A stretch of DNA of 42,380 nt from Clostridium lacusfryxellense (GTDB lineage: Bacteria > Bacillota > Clostridia > Clostridiales > Clostridiaceae). This document shows positions 26,416 through 34,958 of the stretch, one piece after another. The notes beneath the pieces were generated by a model. That model saw nothing but the letters and a program-made list of their open reading frames with translations, made no database searches and was not told the origin of the DNA. The stretch covers positions 1 through 42,380 of the forward strand of contig NZ_JAHLEB010000046.1 of assembly GCF_018861735.1 (NCBI RefSeq). Direction: 5' to 3'. The translations under genes were made by a program, and so were the position numbers. Position 1 is the first letter of the stretch. Each line of letters begins with the position of its first letter.

Positions 26416-27864
26416 TTATGAAAACACATCAGAAAGTTCAACTTGTAAATCCTCAATTTTACTTCTAATCGTTTTACTAATTAATATATCTTCTTGTTTC
26501 ACTTTTTGAGATGGAAGTTCAAATGTAAACTTACTTCCTTTTCCAATTTCACTTTCAACATATATGGTGCCCTGATGCATTTCAACAAGAGCTTTAACTA
26601 AACTTAGTCCTATTCCTGTGCCCTCTGCATTTCTTGACAGTGATTTATCCACCTGCTTAAATCTATTAAATATTATATCCAATTGGTCATTCTCAATCCC
26701 TATACCATTATCTTTTATTGATATTTCAATAAATTTATCATTATCTTTAATATTAACAAATATTTCGTTTCCCGCATCAGAAAATTTAATTGCATTTGAT
26801 ATAAGATTTAATACTATCCTTTCTATCTTCTCTGGGTCACAAGCTATAATTCTTTCCTCAATGTCTGTATCGAAAATTATATTTAATCCTTTAATATCAG
26901 TATAAGCCGCAACAGAATTTACTATTTCCTCTACAATTTCTACTATATTATAATTCGATAATGAAAGTTCAAAGAATCCAGCTTCAATTTTTGATAAGTC
27001 TACTATGTTATTGATGAGTTTAGATAACCTATAGCAATTTTGCATCATTGAATTAATATAACTAAAAATAGAATCTTTATTTTGATCTAATGAACCATTT
27101 TTACAATACATATTAAATAGTTGTATTGTTGAATATATAACATTGAGTGGAGTTTTAAGTTCATGGGATATGTTAGTCAAAAACTCCTCCTGTGCTTTCA
27201 ATGATTTTTCCAATTCTTTTTTCTGTCCCTCAATTATTTTATTCTTATTTATCATCATTTCGTTCATTATATTAAGTTTGGAATTTTGTTTTCTAAGTAA
27301 TAATTCACGTTCTATTGCATCTACTACAGTAGTTAATGTCAATAAAAAAAACGGGTTATGAAGTATAACCGCCGTCATTATACATATACTTCCAAGTAAA
27401 TTATTGTCATCGGTATAATGAAATGGTACTCCATAACAAGCACTACCAAATAACGCTTTATTAAAATGATTTGTTCCAATCAACTGTACAGGGTGATTTT
27501 GTTTTAAAGTTAAACTAACAACATTTGTGCCCATATCTTCACTAAATTGATTACCAGTTTTAATTCCTAGTAACTCTATAGTTGATTTAATTGTTTCATC
27601 TCCTAGAATATCTAATAAATAACCATTTTCATCTGATATAGTAATTAATATAGGAGTACCTTCTAGTGATTTAATTATTTTCTCACTAAAGAATTTTACA
27701 ACCTCTAAGATTTCTTTATAATCATGTTTTTTCTCTTTAATCTCTAATTCTGTTAAAACATTTTTAGGTGTTCCTAGCTCATTAGGATTCATACCTAATT
27801 CAATACACCTTTTTTTAGATTCAGTAATATAAGTTGGTTCTTGCTCATGTTTTTGTTGCAGCAT
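26416..27864 (-). CDS. Soluble sensor histidine kinase with AcoR/DhaR-like N-terminal region
   Basis: Orphan histidine kinase of 482 residues with no membrane segment, so probably a cytosolic sensor. The N-terminal 190 residues resemble the sensor region of AcoR/DhaR-type activators: SKKRCIELGMNPNELG near residue 16, then a GAF-like fold. A short coiled coil (190-225) leads to the HisKA dimerisation domain, with the phosphorylated His in NISHELKTPLN (His234). The ATPase has N-box NLISNAIKFS, G1 DNGIGIE, and GTGIGLSLVKALVEMHQG. No response regulator gene is adjacent. The signal is unknown. The ATG follows AGGAGG. Confidence 0.85.
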   Translation of the reverse strand: MLQQKHEQEPTYITESKKRCIELGMNPNELGTPKNVLTELEIKEKKHDYKEILEVVKFFSEKIIKSLEGTPILITISDENGYLLDILGDETIKSTIELLGIKTGNQFSEDMGTNVVSLTLKQNHPVQLIGTNHFNKALFGSACYGVPFHYTDDNNLLGSICIMTAVILHNPFFLLTLTTVVDAIERELLLRKQNSKLNIMNEMMINKNKIIEGQKKELEKSLKAQEEFLTNISHELKTPLNVIYSTIQLFNMYCKNGSLDQNKDSIFSYINSMMQNCYRLSKLINNIVDLSKIEAGFFELSLSNYNIVEIVEEIVNSVAAYTDIKGLNIIFDTDIEERIIACDPEKIERIVLNLISNAIKFSDAGNEIFVNIKDNDKFIEISIKDNGIGIENDQLDIIFNRFKQVDKSLSRNAEGTGIGLSLVKALVEMHQGTIYVESEIGKGSKFTFELPSQKVKQEDILISKTIRSKIEDLQVELSDVFS

Positions 27865-28077
27865 TTGTAAAATTCCTCCTATGACACTAAATATATTGAA
27901 TATTTATTCGCTGACTTTGTCATTTTTTATATATTATTGTAATTATCTAAATTTTAGCATATTTCACCTTCTTAGACAATAAATATTATTATTTCTTTGT
28001 TAAGCTAAAAAAATATAGGCTTGCCATTAATAGACAATCCTATATATAATAGTTAACTAGATTAAATTTTAGAATTT

Positions 28078-28536
28078 TTATAAATTAATTACTCCTTTTA
28101 ATGTAGGTTTGTTTTCATTTGTAGGATTAAACTTTATTACATCTGGTAATTTCCAGTCTCTTTTCCCTCTATTAAATTTCTGTGGCAACATATATTTATG
28201 TGACTTTTGCCCTTTTTTTATATGATTCATTATTTCTTCTTCGAACATATATTTTACCTCGTTCATATGGCAACTATTTATAATAATTTGTTTAAACTTG
28301 AGCTCATCTACAATCTTCAAAAATCTATCTACTTCACTTTCAAAAACTTTAACAAAAAAAGCATTATCCTTATTATCATCACAAATTAATATTGGGTTTA
28401 ATTGACTTTCGTTAATTATAGATTTCAATCTATCTACACTTTTTTTGCTCCTACCTATAAAATATCCATAATTAATATGATTAGGATCATTATCCTCTGG
28501 AAAAATAGCATTATATAATAATTCCTCTTCTTTCAT
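28078..28536 (-). CDS. Hypothetical protein, 152 residues
   Basis: I do not recognise the family. It is a soluble, charged protein (rich in Lys, Asp, Glu and Asn) with no signal peptide, membrane segment or cysteine cluster. The first 90 residues could form an alpha/beta fold (alternating hydrophobic strands such as LNPILICDD and FKQIIINSC), and the last 35 are basic. The frame opens at 28548, but the ATG at 28536 is eight bases behind AGGTGG and is the better start. It lies alone between the histidine kinase and the exporter-like gene. Confidence 0.55.
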   Translation of the reverse strand: MKEEELLYNAIFPEDNDPNHINYGYFIGRSKKSVDRLKSIINESQLNPILICDDNKDNAFFVKVFESEVDRFLKIVDELKFKQIIINSCHMNEVKYMFEEEIMNHIKKGQKSHKYMLPQKFNRGKRDWKLPDVIKFNPTNENKPTLKGVINL

Positions 28537-28690
28537 TCTAATCTCCACCTTTCTAATAAATAATTAGATTAATAAAACTAAAATTCCTTAAGCCACTTAA
28601 TTGATATTTTTATAATAAATTGTACATGATACATTTATTATAGTAGTTAATTGTAAAGATTATGTTATAAAAATGTTTAGATTTAGTTAA

Positions 28691-29659
28691 TTATTTGAAA
28701 TTGTTAGAATATTCTTTGAATTCCTTTTTAATAACCAAGAAATCCTCTAAATCATTTAAGAATTGGAACAATAACGCTCTATTTTCAAATTCAATTCTAT
28801 TTTTGGGAAGTTCCATCATTTTATAATATTTCCTAAGTAAATCGAGCTCGTCAATAAGCTTTATGCAATCATTATCTTCACGTATATTAATTGCAACATC
28901 ATTTGTAAACACTGACAATAACCTAGTTTGCTCGTAAGTCATATAAAACCTAGAAAAATGTCTTTTCATTCTTTTTATAGCATCTAATTGCATTAGCCTC
29001 ATATCTATATAATCTACGTAATAATTATTAGTCTTAAATAAATGATTATTGTTTATTATTTGAGCCATTAATTTAGTATTTTTAATTAATTCTTCAATAT
29101 CTAAAAGTATTTTTTTATCATAGATTGGTACAGCTTGCGAAACTAAACTTTCTGCCATATCTGATAATATCAACCTATATTTTTCTTCTAAAGATTCCTT
29201 GTTTTTCTCAAAATCTTCTTCTAATGATTTTGTGTATAAATTAAATATCATTGCGACTCCAATGCCTATTATAGTTAACTTAACTTCATTTATAATCCAA
29301 TATATATTAATATTTGTACTTATTAAAAGATGCGTTGACAATACTGCACCAACAACCATGCCCTCATTTATTTTCAAAATATTTGTTATAGGTATAAATA
29401 CAAGTAAAAACACTCCGAATACAACCGAGTTATTTCCAAGTAAAACATATAATGCAAAAGATAAAATTATTGCTATTGATGATGCAATTATTCTTTTTGA
29501 ACCAACTAATAGAGCTTCTCTTTTTGTATCTTGAATACTTAGTATTGCAATTATGCCTGCTGTTACTGCAAAATCTAATTCTAAATAGGTGGATATAAGA
29601 ACTGCTATTGTTGCAGCCATTGTTATCTTAACTGTTTTTGATTGCATCAAATTTATCAT
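28691..29659 (-). CDS. Aromatic-acid-exporter-family (FUSC-like) membrane protein
   Basis: Membrane protein of 322 residues. The N-terminal 145 residues contain five or six hydrophobic helices, with an SIQDTKREALLVGSKRIIAS loop near residue 42 that matches the ArAE_1/FUSC family. The C-terminal half is soluble, helical and charged, as in YgaE-type members. The family is linked to export of aromatic acids or other organic anions, but substrates of Gram-positive members are not established. The ATG at 29659 follows GTAGGAGAAA. It stands between the HD-GYP gene and the unknown protein. Confidence 0.78.
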   Translation of the reverse strand: MINLMQSKTVKITMAATIAVLISTYLELDFAVTAGIIAILSIQDTKREALLVGSKRIIASSIAIILSFALYVLLGNNSVVFGVFLLVFIPITNILKINEGMVVGAVLSTHLLISTNINIYWIINEVKLTIIGIGVAMIFNLYTKSLEEDFEKNKESLEEKYRLILSDMAESLVSQAVPIYDKKILLDIEELIKNTKLMAQIINNNHLFKTNNYYVDYIDMRLMQLDAIKRMKRHFSRFYMTYEQTRLLSVFTNDVAINIREDNDCIKLIDELDLLRKYYKMMELPKNRIEFENRALLFQFLNDLEDFLVIKKEFKEYSNNFK

Positions 29660-29699
29660 TTTTTAACTTTCTCCTACCATCATAATAGTATAATATTTT

Positions 29700-31019
29700 T
29701 TATTCTTTAATGAAAAAGCTTATAGGATTATTAAACAATAACTCAAACACATCTTCATTTTCATTCCTTAAAAATTTCAAATCGATAGTGTTTTTACATT
29801 TGATTATTTTTTCAATGTTTTCCAGAAATAAATCTACTAATTCACCGTCGAAATGTTTGTTCCTCTCTGCCTTTAATATATCTAAACAAGTTTCAATTTT
29901 GAAAGCCTTCTTATATACTCTTTCTGTAGACAATGCATCAAAAACATCTGTAATAGCTACAACTCTAGCAGTTAATGGTATATCCTTACCCTTAAGCCCT
30001 GATGGATACCCACTACCATCCCATTTTTCATGATGACTTAGGGCTAGCTCATAACCCATTTTAATTACACTACGTTTCGATCCCTTAAGTATCTTCGCCC
30101 CGATAACTGTGTGTGTTTTCATTATTTCAAATTCCTGCGTTGTAAGCTTACCAGGTTTTAAGAGAACCGAATCTGGAATGCCTATCTTCCCTATATCATG
30201 CATTAAAGCTGCATAATTCATTAAATTAATTTTTTCCTGAGATGTTTCTACCTTTTCATATAAAATTGATGAATATATACTCATTCGGGCCATGTGAACT
30301 GCAGAATCATCATCTCTGTATTCAGCCGCATAACATAAACGTTTTATAATTTCGTTTGTAAGCTCTCCATTTTCACTAAGAGCATTTTCAAGCATGGCAT
30401 TTCTTGATATCAATTGAGAATTTTTATCCTCTATCTCGCTGAGAGTATGATTTATAAAAAAACTCATTTTTCTAGTCATTATGTCCTGTTCAATATTTTC
30501 ACATTCAATCCTTCGTAAATTATAATTAATACCATACTTACCCAGTTTATTTTTCATTATTATTAATGCTTCATATAGGATATTTGCTGAGAAACTTAAA
30601 TATCCACTAAATTTTCTAAATTGATCCTCTTTTGCAGGTTCATCATAAAATATTTCCTTACTTATAAAAATGGCAGGATGCTCATTATGATTTATAATAA
30701 TGTTCCATTCATCTATCATTAAATCATCCTCATTAAGTTCAATAAATACTGTGTTTTTAAAATCTTTTACACTATCAAAATTAATATTTCGAGCAAATAC
30801 ATAAACTTTTTCGCATAAATTATCAAGAATTTTATACCTTTCAAGTTCTACCATAAAAAATTCAAACTTTTGAAATGATACAAAAATTTCAGATTTTAAT
30901 TTAAACTCAACTATCATATCTTCAAGACCATGACTAATACCCATAAGCGAAGATTTTGTATATATTTTTTTCTCAATAGTTGATTCCTTTTTCATAAGAA
31001 TATCGCTTAATTCAAGCAT
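29700..31019 (-). CDS. HD-GYP domain protein, probable cyclic-dinucleotide phosphodiesterase
   Basis: A 439-residue signalling protein. The C-terminal HD-GYP domain is complete: HMARMS (His242), MHDIGKIG (HD at 274-275), the KTHTVIGAKIL stretch, LSHHEKWDGSGYPSGLKG (GYP at 337-339) and ITDVFDALSTERVY. Such domains hydrolyse cyclic di-GMP or cyclic GMP-AMP. The N-terminal 165 residues resemble a DICT-type sensory domain (for example FVSFQKFEFFMVELERY near residue 46), but I am less sure of this. No membrane segment is present, so the sensing is probably cytosolic. The ATG follows GAGGTGG. It is not clearly cotranscribed with its neighbours. Confidence 0.87.
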   Translation of the reverse strand: MLELSDILMKKESTIEKKIYTKSSLMGISHGLEDMIVEFKLKSEIFVSFQKFEFFMVELERYKILDNLCEKVYVFARNINFDSVKDFKNTVFIELNEDDLMIDEWNIIINHNEHPAIFISKEIFYDEPAKEDQFRKFSGYLSFSANILYEALIIMKNKLGKYGINYNLRRIECENIEQDIMTRKMSFFINHTLSEIEDKNSQLISRNAMLENALSENGELTNEIIKRLCYAAEYRDDDSAVHMARMSIYSSILYEKVETSQEKINLMNYAALMHDIGKIGIPDSVLLKPGKLTTQEFEIMKTHTVIGAKILKGSKRSVIKMGYELALSHHEKWDGSGYPSGLKGKDIPLTARVVAITDVFDALSTERVYKKAFKIETCLDILKAERNKHFDGELVDLFLENIEKIIKCKNTIDLKFLRNENEDVFELLFNNPISFFIKE

Positions 31020-31215
31020 TTATAAACCACCTCATATATGTTTAATTTATTAAAGCAACAATTTCATATTTGTTTATTTTAATTAAAGATAAAATAATAT
31101 ATCAATAAAATATTACCTCTTTTTTACTAAAATAACAAACTTATAAATTAATATACAATAGCTTTTATAAATTTCAACATCATATAAGGGTATTAAATAC
31201 TAAAAAGAACTATAA

Positions 31216-32124
31216 CTAGCTTCTTAAAAATTTTCTAATATATTTATCAATATAAAATTCATTTTCTTTTATAATATATTCATCTTCATTAATTTTTATT
31301 TTGCCTTCATAGAATTGAATGTTCATTGGTACCACATCCATAGCTAAAGGATTAAATCTATTTGTTTTTAATCCTGGTTCATGTGTTTTCAACTGGCCAT
31401 CTATATCTTTAATTGATATTTTATCTAGTGATGATCGCAATGATTTAATAGTTCCATCCTCGTTAAAATTCAAAGAATTTACATCTCCATTAATACCAAT
31501 AGCCCCAACATCAAATGCATGTAGTTCACCAATTATAGTATTAATCATTGTTTGTTTTCTTGGTTCACATGATTTGACAGCACCATTTGGATATAATGAT
31601 ACCCCTATACGCGTTTCAATAATACCACAAGGTGTTAGTACCTCAATGAAATCTTTTGGCCATAAGGTTAAGCTTTTAACCGAATCTGATTCATAAAAAC
31701 TAATCCCAATAATCTTTTTCTTAAAGGCTCCAAATTCTAAACTAAAATTTAATTCTTCCGCGAGTTTATATTCATTTTGCTCGGTCCAATAGGCAGTCAT
31801 CTTGCCGTTTAAAGGAAAAATACGTTTAATCTTTCCATTTTCATAAAATACAGCAAGTTCTGCAGGTAACTTACCAATACTTGTATCAATAGTAGTCTGT
31901 TTTTGAAAAGAGATGCTTTGTAAACTTCCATTTTCATAAAACGATAGTGATCTTTTGTATTTTCTTCTTAATTCTGCTCCGTCATATTGAGGTACTAGCT
32001 TCCCATAAATAGTTTTCATTTCGGAGTATTTATTTAATTTACATTCCTTTATGGCGCCTCCATTATAAAATTCAATACTACTTATACCATTAAGCATTCC
32101 ATAACTAGTCTTAAATCCTTCCAT
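31216..32124 (-). CDS. Repeat protein of unknown function at the tail of the nif operon
   Basis: A 302-residue soluble protein built of about seven two-part repeats. One part is (F/L)Y-x-(N/E)G-x-(I/V)K(S/R), seen in FYNGGAIKE, FYENGSLQS, FYENGKIKR, FYESDSVKS, LYPNGAVKS and FNEDGTIKS. The other is T-x-(I)G-x-L, seen in KTIYGKL, DTSIGKL, ETRIGVS, NTIIGEL and KDIDGQL. This resembles the YwqK/MORN-type repeat, a beta structure seen in varied proteins. No enzyme motif, signal peptide or metal site is visible. It follows the AnfO-like gene by 27 bases with its own GGAGATG site, so it is probably the last nif-operon gene. I see no terminator behind it. Confidence 0.7.
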   Translation of the reverse strand: MEGFKTSYGMLNGISSIEFYNGGAIKECKLNKYSEMKTIYGKLVPQYDGAELRRKYKRSLSFYENGSLQSISFQKQTTIDTSIGKLPAELAVFYENGKIKRIFPLNGKMTAYWTEQNEYKLAEELNFSLEFGAFKKKIIGISFYESDSVKSLTLWPKDFIEVLTPCGIIETRIGVSLYPNGAVKSCEPRKQTMINTIIGELHAFDVGAIGINGDVNSLNFNEDGTIKSLRSSLDKISIKDIDGQLKTHEPGLKTNRFNPLAMDVVPMNIQFYEGKIKINEDEYIIKENEFYIDKYIRKFLRS

Positions 32125-32151
32125 ATTATCATCTCCAAAATAGAATATTCA

Positions 32152-32784
32152 TTACTCCTCTTCTTCACAAATCATAGGATGTATTGTAACTTTAACCTCA
32201 TTATTTCCAATAATTTCATTTTTCATTTTCAAATTGAGTCTTTTAAATTCGACCTCAAACCAATGTGGAATATGCTTGCAAATTATTTCAAGTCCATAAA
32301 AAACTGTGGTATTTAGGAACGGTAACAATATTCCCTTTGAAGTAATGTTAACATCGTTCTCCTGAATTTTCTTCAAATCTAAAAAATAGGTTCCATCTTT
32401 AAGTAAAATTATTTGAGGTGATTTATAAGCCTTACCTTCTAAAGCATTTGCTTTTGCCTCTTCTTCTTCCTTCTCATACACAAACTCCAAAAATTCCAAA
32501 GGTTCTCCTTCTATTTCCCATGTATTGAATCCCATTCCATCAAGAACGTTATAAACCATTCCTTTTATGTCTCTCCCAACAAAAACATTGCAATCCCCTA
32601 AGGATTCTGTCATATTTATAATATTTTCTCTAATTGCTTTTAGTCCTCCTATATTGTCAATTTTAAACATAATTTCTTTAGTTACTGCCCATTTCCCCAA
32701 ATGCCTTGAATAAACTTTAATTATACCAGGCTCTAGGAAAGATTGTGTTTTCCCACTAACGTCTTGAAATACTGCAATCTCCAT
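32152..32784 (-). CDS. anfO: AnfO-family nitrogenase accessory protein
   Basis: A 210-residue soluble protein I assign to the AnfO family, first seen with iron-only nitrogenases. Supporting features are the N-terminal MEIAVFQDVSGKTQ, a central FVGRDIKGMVYNVLDGMGF, an acidic Glu-rich linker (residues about 117-135), and PHWFEVEFKRL near residue 178. AnfO proteins have been proposed to help assemble or protect the enzyme, but the activity is not settled. Here it lies 47 bases after nifV-alpha in a molybdenum-type nif operon. The ribosome site is weak, so translation may depend on coupling. The assignment is from recall of conserved stretches. Confidence 0.68.
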   Translation of the reverse strand: MEIAVFQDVSGKTQSFLEPGIIKVYSRHLGKWAVTKEIMFKIDNIGGLKAIRENIINMTESLGDCNVFVGRDIKGMVYNVLDGMGFNTWEIEGEPLEFLEFVYEKEEEEAKANALEGKAYKSPQIILLKDGTYFLDLKKIQENDVNITSKGILLPFLNTTVFYGLEIICKHIPHWFEVEFKRLNLKMKNEIIGNNEVKVTIHPMICEEEE

Positions 32785-32831
32785 ATAATTTTCTATTCAT
32801 CATATAAATATGATAAATTATCCTCCTTATT

Positions 32832-33560
32832 TTATTGTTTATTTTTATTTATTGCCTCCATAAATTTTATATAATCACAATTACCTGCTCTTTCTCCTAT
32901 TCCCCCAAATGTAGTATCCACGTATTCAGCACCAGCCATAACCGCGGAAGCTGAGTTTGCAACTGCCATACCAAAGTCATTATGTGCATGAAATTCAATG
33001 GAAATACCCGTTTGTCTTTTTATATCATAAATTATTTTAAAAGTTTTCTCAGGATACAATATGCCTACGGTGTCTGCATATCTAATTCGCTTTATGCCAA
33101 GTTCCTTGACTTCTTTGATAACTTGTACTAAAAAATCTGTAGAAGTCCTCGAGGCATCTTCAAGTCCCACTACAACTTCAAGGCCCTTTTCTTCAGCATA
33201 ATAGACGCTCTTTTTCATTTGGTTTATAACCCAACTTCTATCCTTTCCTAGTTTCCACTTTATTTGTATATCAGAGACCGGTACTGCAATATGCACAATA
33301 TCAACCCCACAATCAATAGAATGATTTATATCGTTTATATTCATTCTATTCCATGCTGATATTTTACTTTTGAGACCCAGGCTCATTAATTTTTCAATAC
33401 TCTTTTTTTCATCACCACCCATGGCAGGGGTACCAGCCTCAATTTGATATACATTTTTCGAATCTATTATTTTTGCAAATTCAATTTTGTTATCAAACCC
33501 AAGCTCAACACCCGCCATTTGCTCACCATCTCTTAGCGTAGTATCAACAATCTTACACAT
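32832..33560 (-). CDS. nifV(alpha): Homocitrate synthase, alpha subunit (catalytic half)
   Basis: Carries the catalytic TIM barrel of homocitrate synthase, which condenses acetyl-CoA with 2-oxoglutarate to the homocitrate of FeMo-cofactor. The active-site strand DTTLRDGEQ is at the N-terminus (residues about 6-14), EFHAHNDFGMAVANS holds the metal-binding His residues near residue 190, and GGIGERAGN near residue 222 is standard. At 242 residues it ends where the barrel does, lacking the C-terminal lid and regulatory region, which is provided by the adjacent omega gene. The frame opens with TTG at 33575, but ATG at 33560 is eight bases after GAGAGG. It overlaps the omega gene by eight bases. 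Confidence 0.9.
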   Translation of the reverse strand: MCKIVDTTLRDGEQMAGVELGFDNKIEFAKIIDSKNVYQIEAGTPAMGGDEKKSIEKLMSLGLKSKISAWNRMNINDINHSIDCGVDIVHIAVPVSDIQIKWKLGKDRSWVINQMKKSVYYAEEKGLEVVVGLEDASRTSTDFLVQVIKEVKELGIKRIRYADTVGILYPEKTFKIIYDIKRQTGISIEFHAHNDFGMAVANSASAVMAGAEYVDTTFGGIGERAGNCDYIKFMEAINKNKQ

Positions 33561-34599
33561 AATGTAGCCTCTCAATTGTGCTGCATATCTCTATAAAGTC
33601 CTTATCTGAAAGTTCAACTTTATTTGATATGCTAATATTTTTAACCTTTTCTAATATTGTAATAATGTCACATACATTAAATTCATTTTCTATGCCAAGT
33701 TCTTTAAGTTTACAAATTACTGAGTTCTTACCGGAGTGTTTACCCAATGCTAGCTTTCGCTCAAGTCCAACAAGTTCAGGTTTAAATGGTTCATATGTTT
33801 CTGGATTTTTTTGGATTCCAGCAACATGTACTCCAGATTCATATTTGAATACATCTACACCTATAACAGGTTTATTATTAGGTAACTTACAATGGGTTAT
33901 TTTCTCATATTGCTTTCTCATTTGCGAGAGCAAACTTATTTCGCCATTTATCTTCGTTCCTAGAATAACCTGCAACGCAACTAATAATTCCTCTAAAGCT
34001 GTTGTGCCATATACCCCGTCCTTGCCACAAAAGCTAGTAGTTACATAACTATACCCCCTGCTTATAGCCTGAAACCCAATAGAGGTTGCCATGGAAAATT
34101 CATTGCTTGCATACATATCGGTTTTAACATTGCAATTTGTAGTTATATAATCATTAAAAAGCCAATTGTTTTCACCTTTAACTCTTATAGAAAATAATTT
34201 ATTTACATCTATAATCTTATTAATATTATTTCTCTTAAATAAATTAGTACCTATTTCTAATATAATCTTAAAGTTATAGTTATTGTTATTACATATATTA
34301 ACTAATTCTAAATTTTCTTCTTTTATTATAATATACTCTATACCACTTTTTCTACAAAATTCCAATTGTTTAAGTTCATCTATTCTAAAAATAAAGGCCT
34401 CTGATATTATCAGAGGTCCCACATAATTAAAAGTCCTCTCATCAATCTCAAAAAAATCTACTCCTATTTTTTTTAAATTTATAATGAACTCAGCTAATCC
34501 ATTTTCATGAATTGTATTTCGGTCAAGGCTCTTTTGGGTAATAGTTATTAATGTCCTATCAATAATAAATTTTTCTCTTCCATTTATAACTACTGACAT
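33553..34599 (-). CDS. nifV(omega): Homocitrate synthase, omega subunit
   Basis: Second half of a split NifV, as in C. pasteurianum. The 348 residues have two parts. The first 190 look like a degenerate barrel: the catalytic strand is IDRTLITITQKS in place of DTTLRDGEQ, and there is no intact HxHND motif. The remainder is the normal C-terminal lid region, with VFKYESGVHVAGIQKNP near residue 255 and LGKHSGKNSV near residue 291, both strongly conserved in homocitrate and isopropylmalate synthases. It probably binds the alpha subunit to complete the active site. ATG at 34599 is chosen because AAGGGGAG lies just upstream, inside the longer frame. Confidence 0.88.
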   Translation of the reverse strand: MSVVINGREKFIIDRTLITITQKSLDRNTIHENGLAEFIINLKKIGVDFFEIDERTFNYVGPLIISEAFIFRIDELKQLEFCRKSGIEYIIIKEENLELVNICNNNNYNFKIILEIGTNLFKRNNINKIIDVNKLFSIRVKGENNWLFNDYITTNCNVKTDMYASNEFSMATSIGFQAISRGYSYVTTSFCGKDGVYGTTALEELLVALQVILGTKINGEISLLSQMRKQYEKITHCKLPNNKPVIGVDVFKYESGVHVAGIQKNPETYEPFKPELVGLERKLALGKHSGKNSVICKLKELGIENEFNVCDIITILEKVKNISISNKVELSDKDFIEICSTIERLHYV

Positions 34600-34649
34600 T
34601 AATAACACTCCCCTTTTCAATCTACAATATAACTAATATTTATTTTTAA

Positions 34650-34958
34650 TTATATTTCTAACCTTTTTACTATGTTTCCATTAATTAAATGTGATTCCAC
34701 AATTTCGAGTACATCATCTGGTGTTACCTTGCCATACCATGTTCCTTCTGGATATATAACAACTATTGGTCCATCATTACATAATCCAAAACATCCAGTA
34801 TTAGATACCATTACCTTATCACTAATGTCATTCTCTTCTATAGCTTCTAAGAAATTAGTCACTATTTCAGTTGATTCATTTGAATGACAATACCCCTTTT
34901 GTGTTCCATTTATTCTAGAACTTGTACAGACAAAAATGTGAAACTCTGGTTTATTCAT
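34650..34958 (-). CDS. Thioredoxin-fold [2Fe-2S] ferredoxin
   Basis: A 102-residue ferredoxin very like the [2Fe-2S] protein of C. pasteurianum, which can bind the MoFe protein. The four cluster ligands Cys11, Cys24, Cys56 and Cys60 are in the expected places (FVCTSS, GYCHS, NTGCFGLC). The extra cysteine at position 14 known in the C. pasteurianum protein is Ser14 here, so the cluster cannot swap ligands. Its ATG overlaps the nifN-B stop (ATGA), so it is translationally coupled. In the cell it may shuttle electrons in nitrogenase assembly or catalysis. Confidence 0.93.
   Translation of the reverse strand: MNKPEFHIFVCTSSRINGTQKGYCHSNESTEIVTNFLEAIEENDISDKVMVSNTGCFGLCNDGPIVVIYPEGTWYGKVTPDDVLEIVESHLINGNIVKRLEI

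Noticed and set aside
28009-28058. Terminator after the histidine kinase (TATAGG...CCTATA)
   Set aside because: The stem is short with a mismatch and has no T run on either strand.
32832-34599. nifV frameshift or sequencing error
   Set aside because: The two genes each have a start and ribosome site, both have barrel-type regions, and the split is known in C. pasteurianum.
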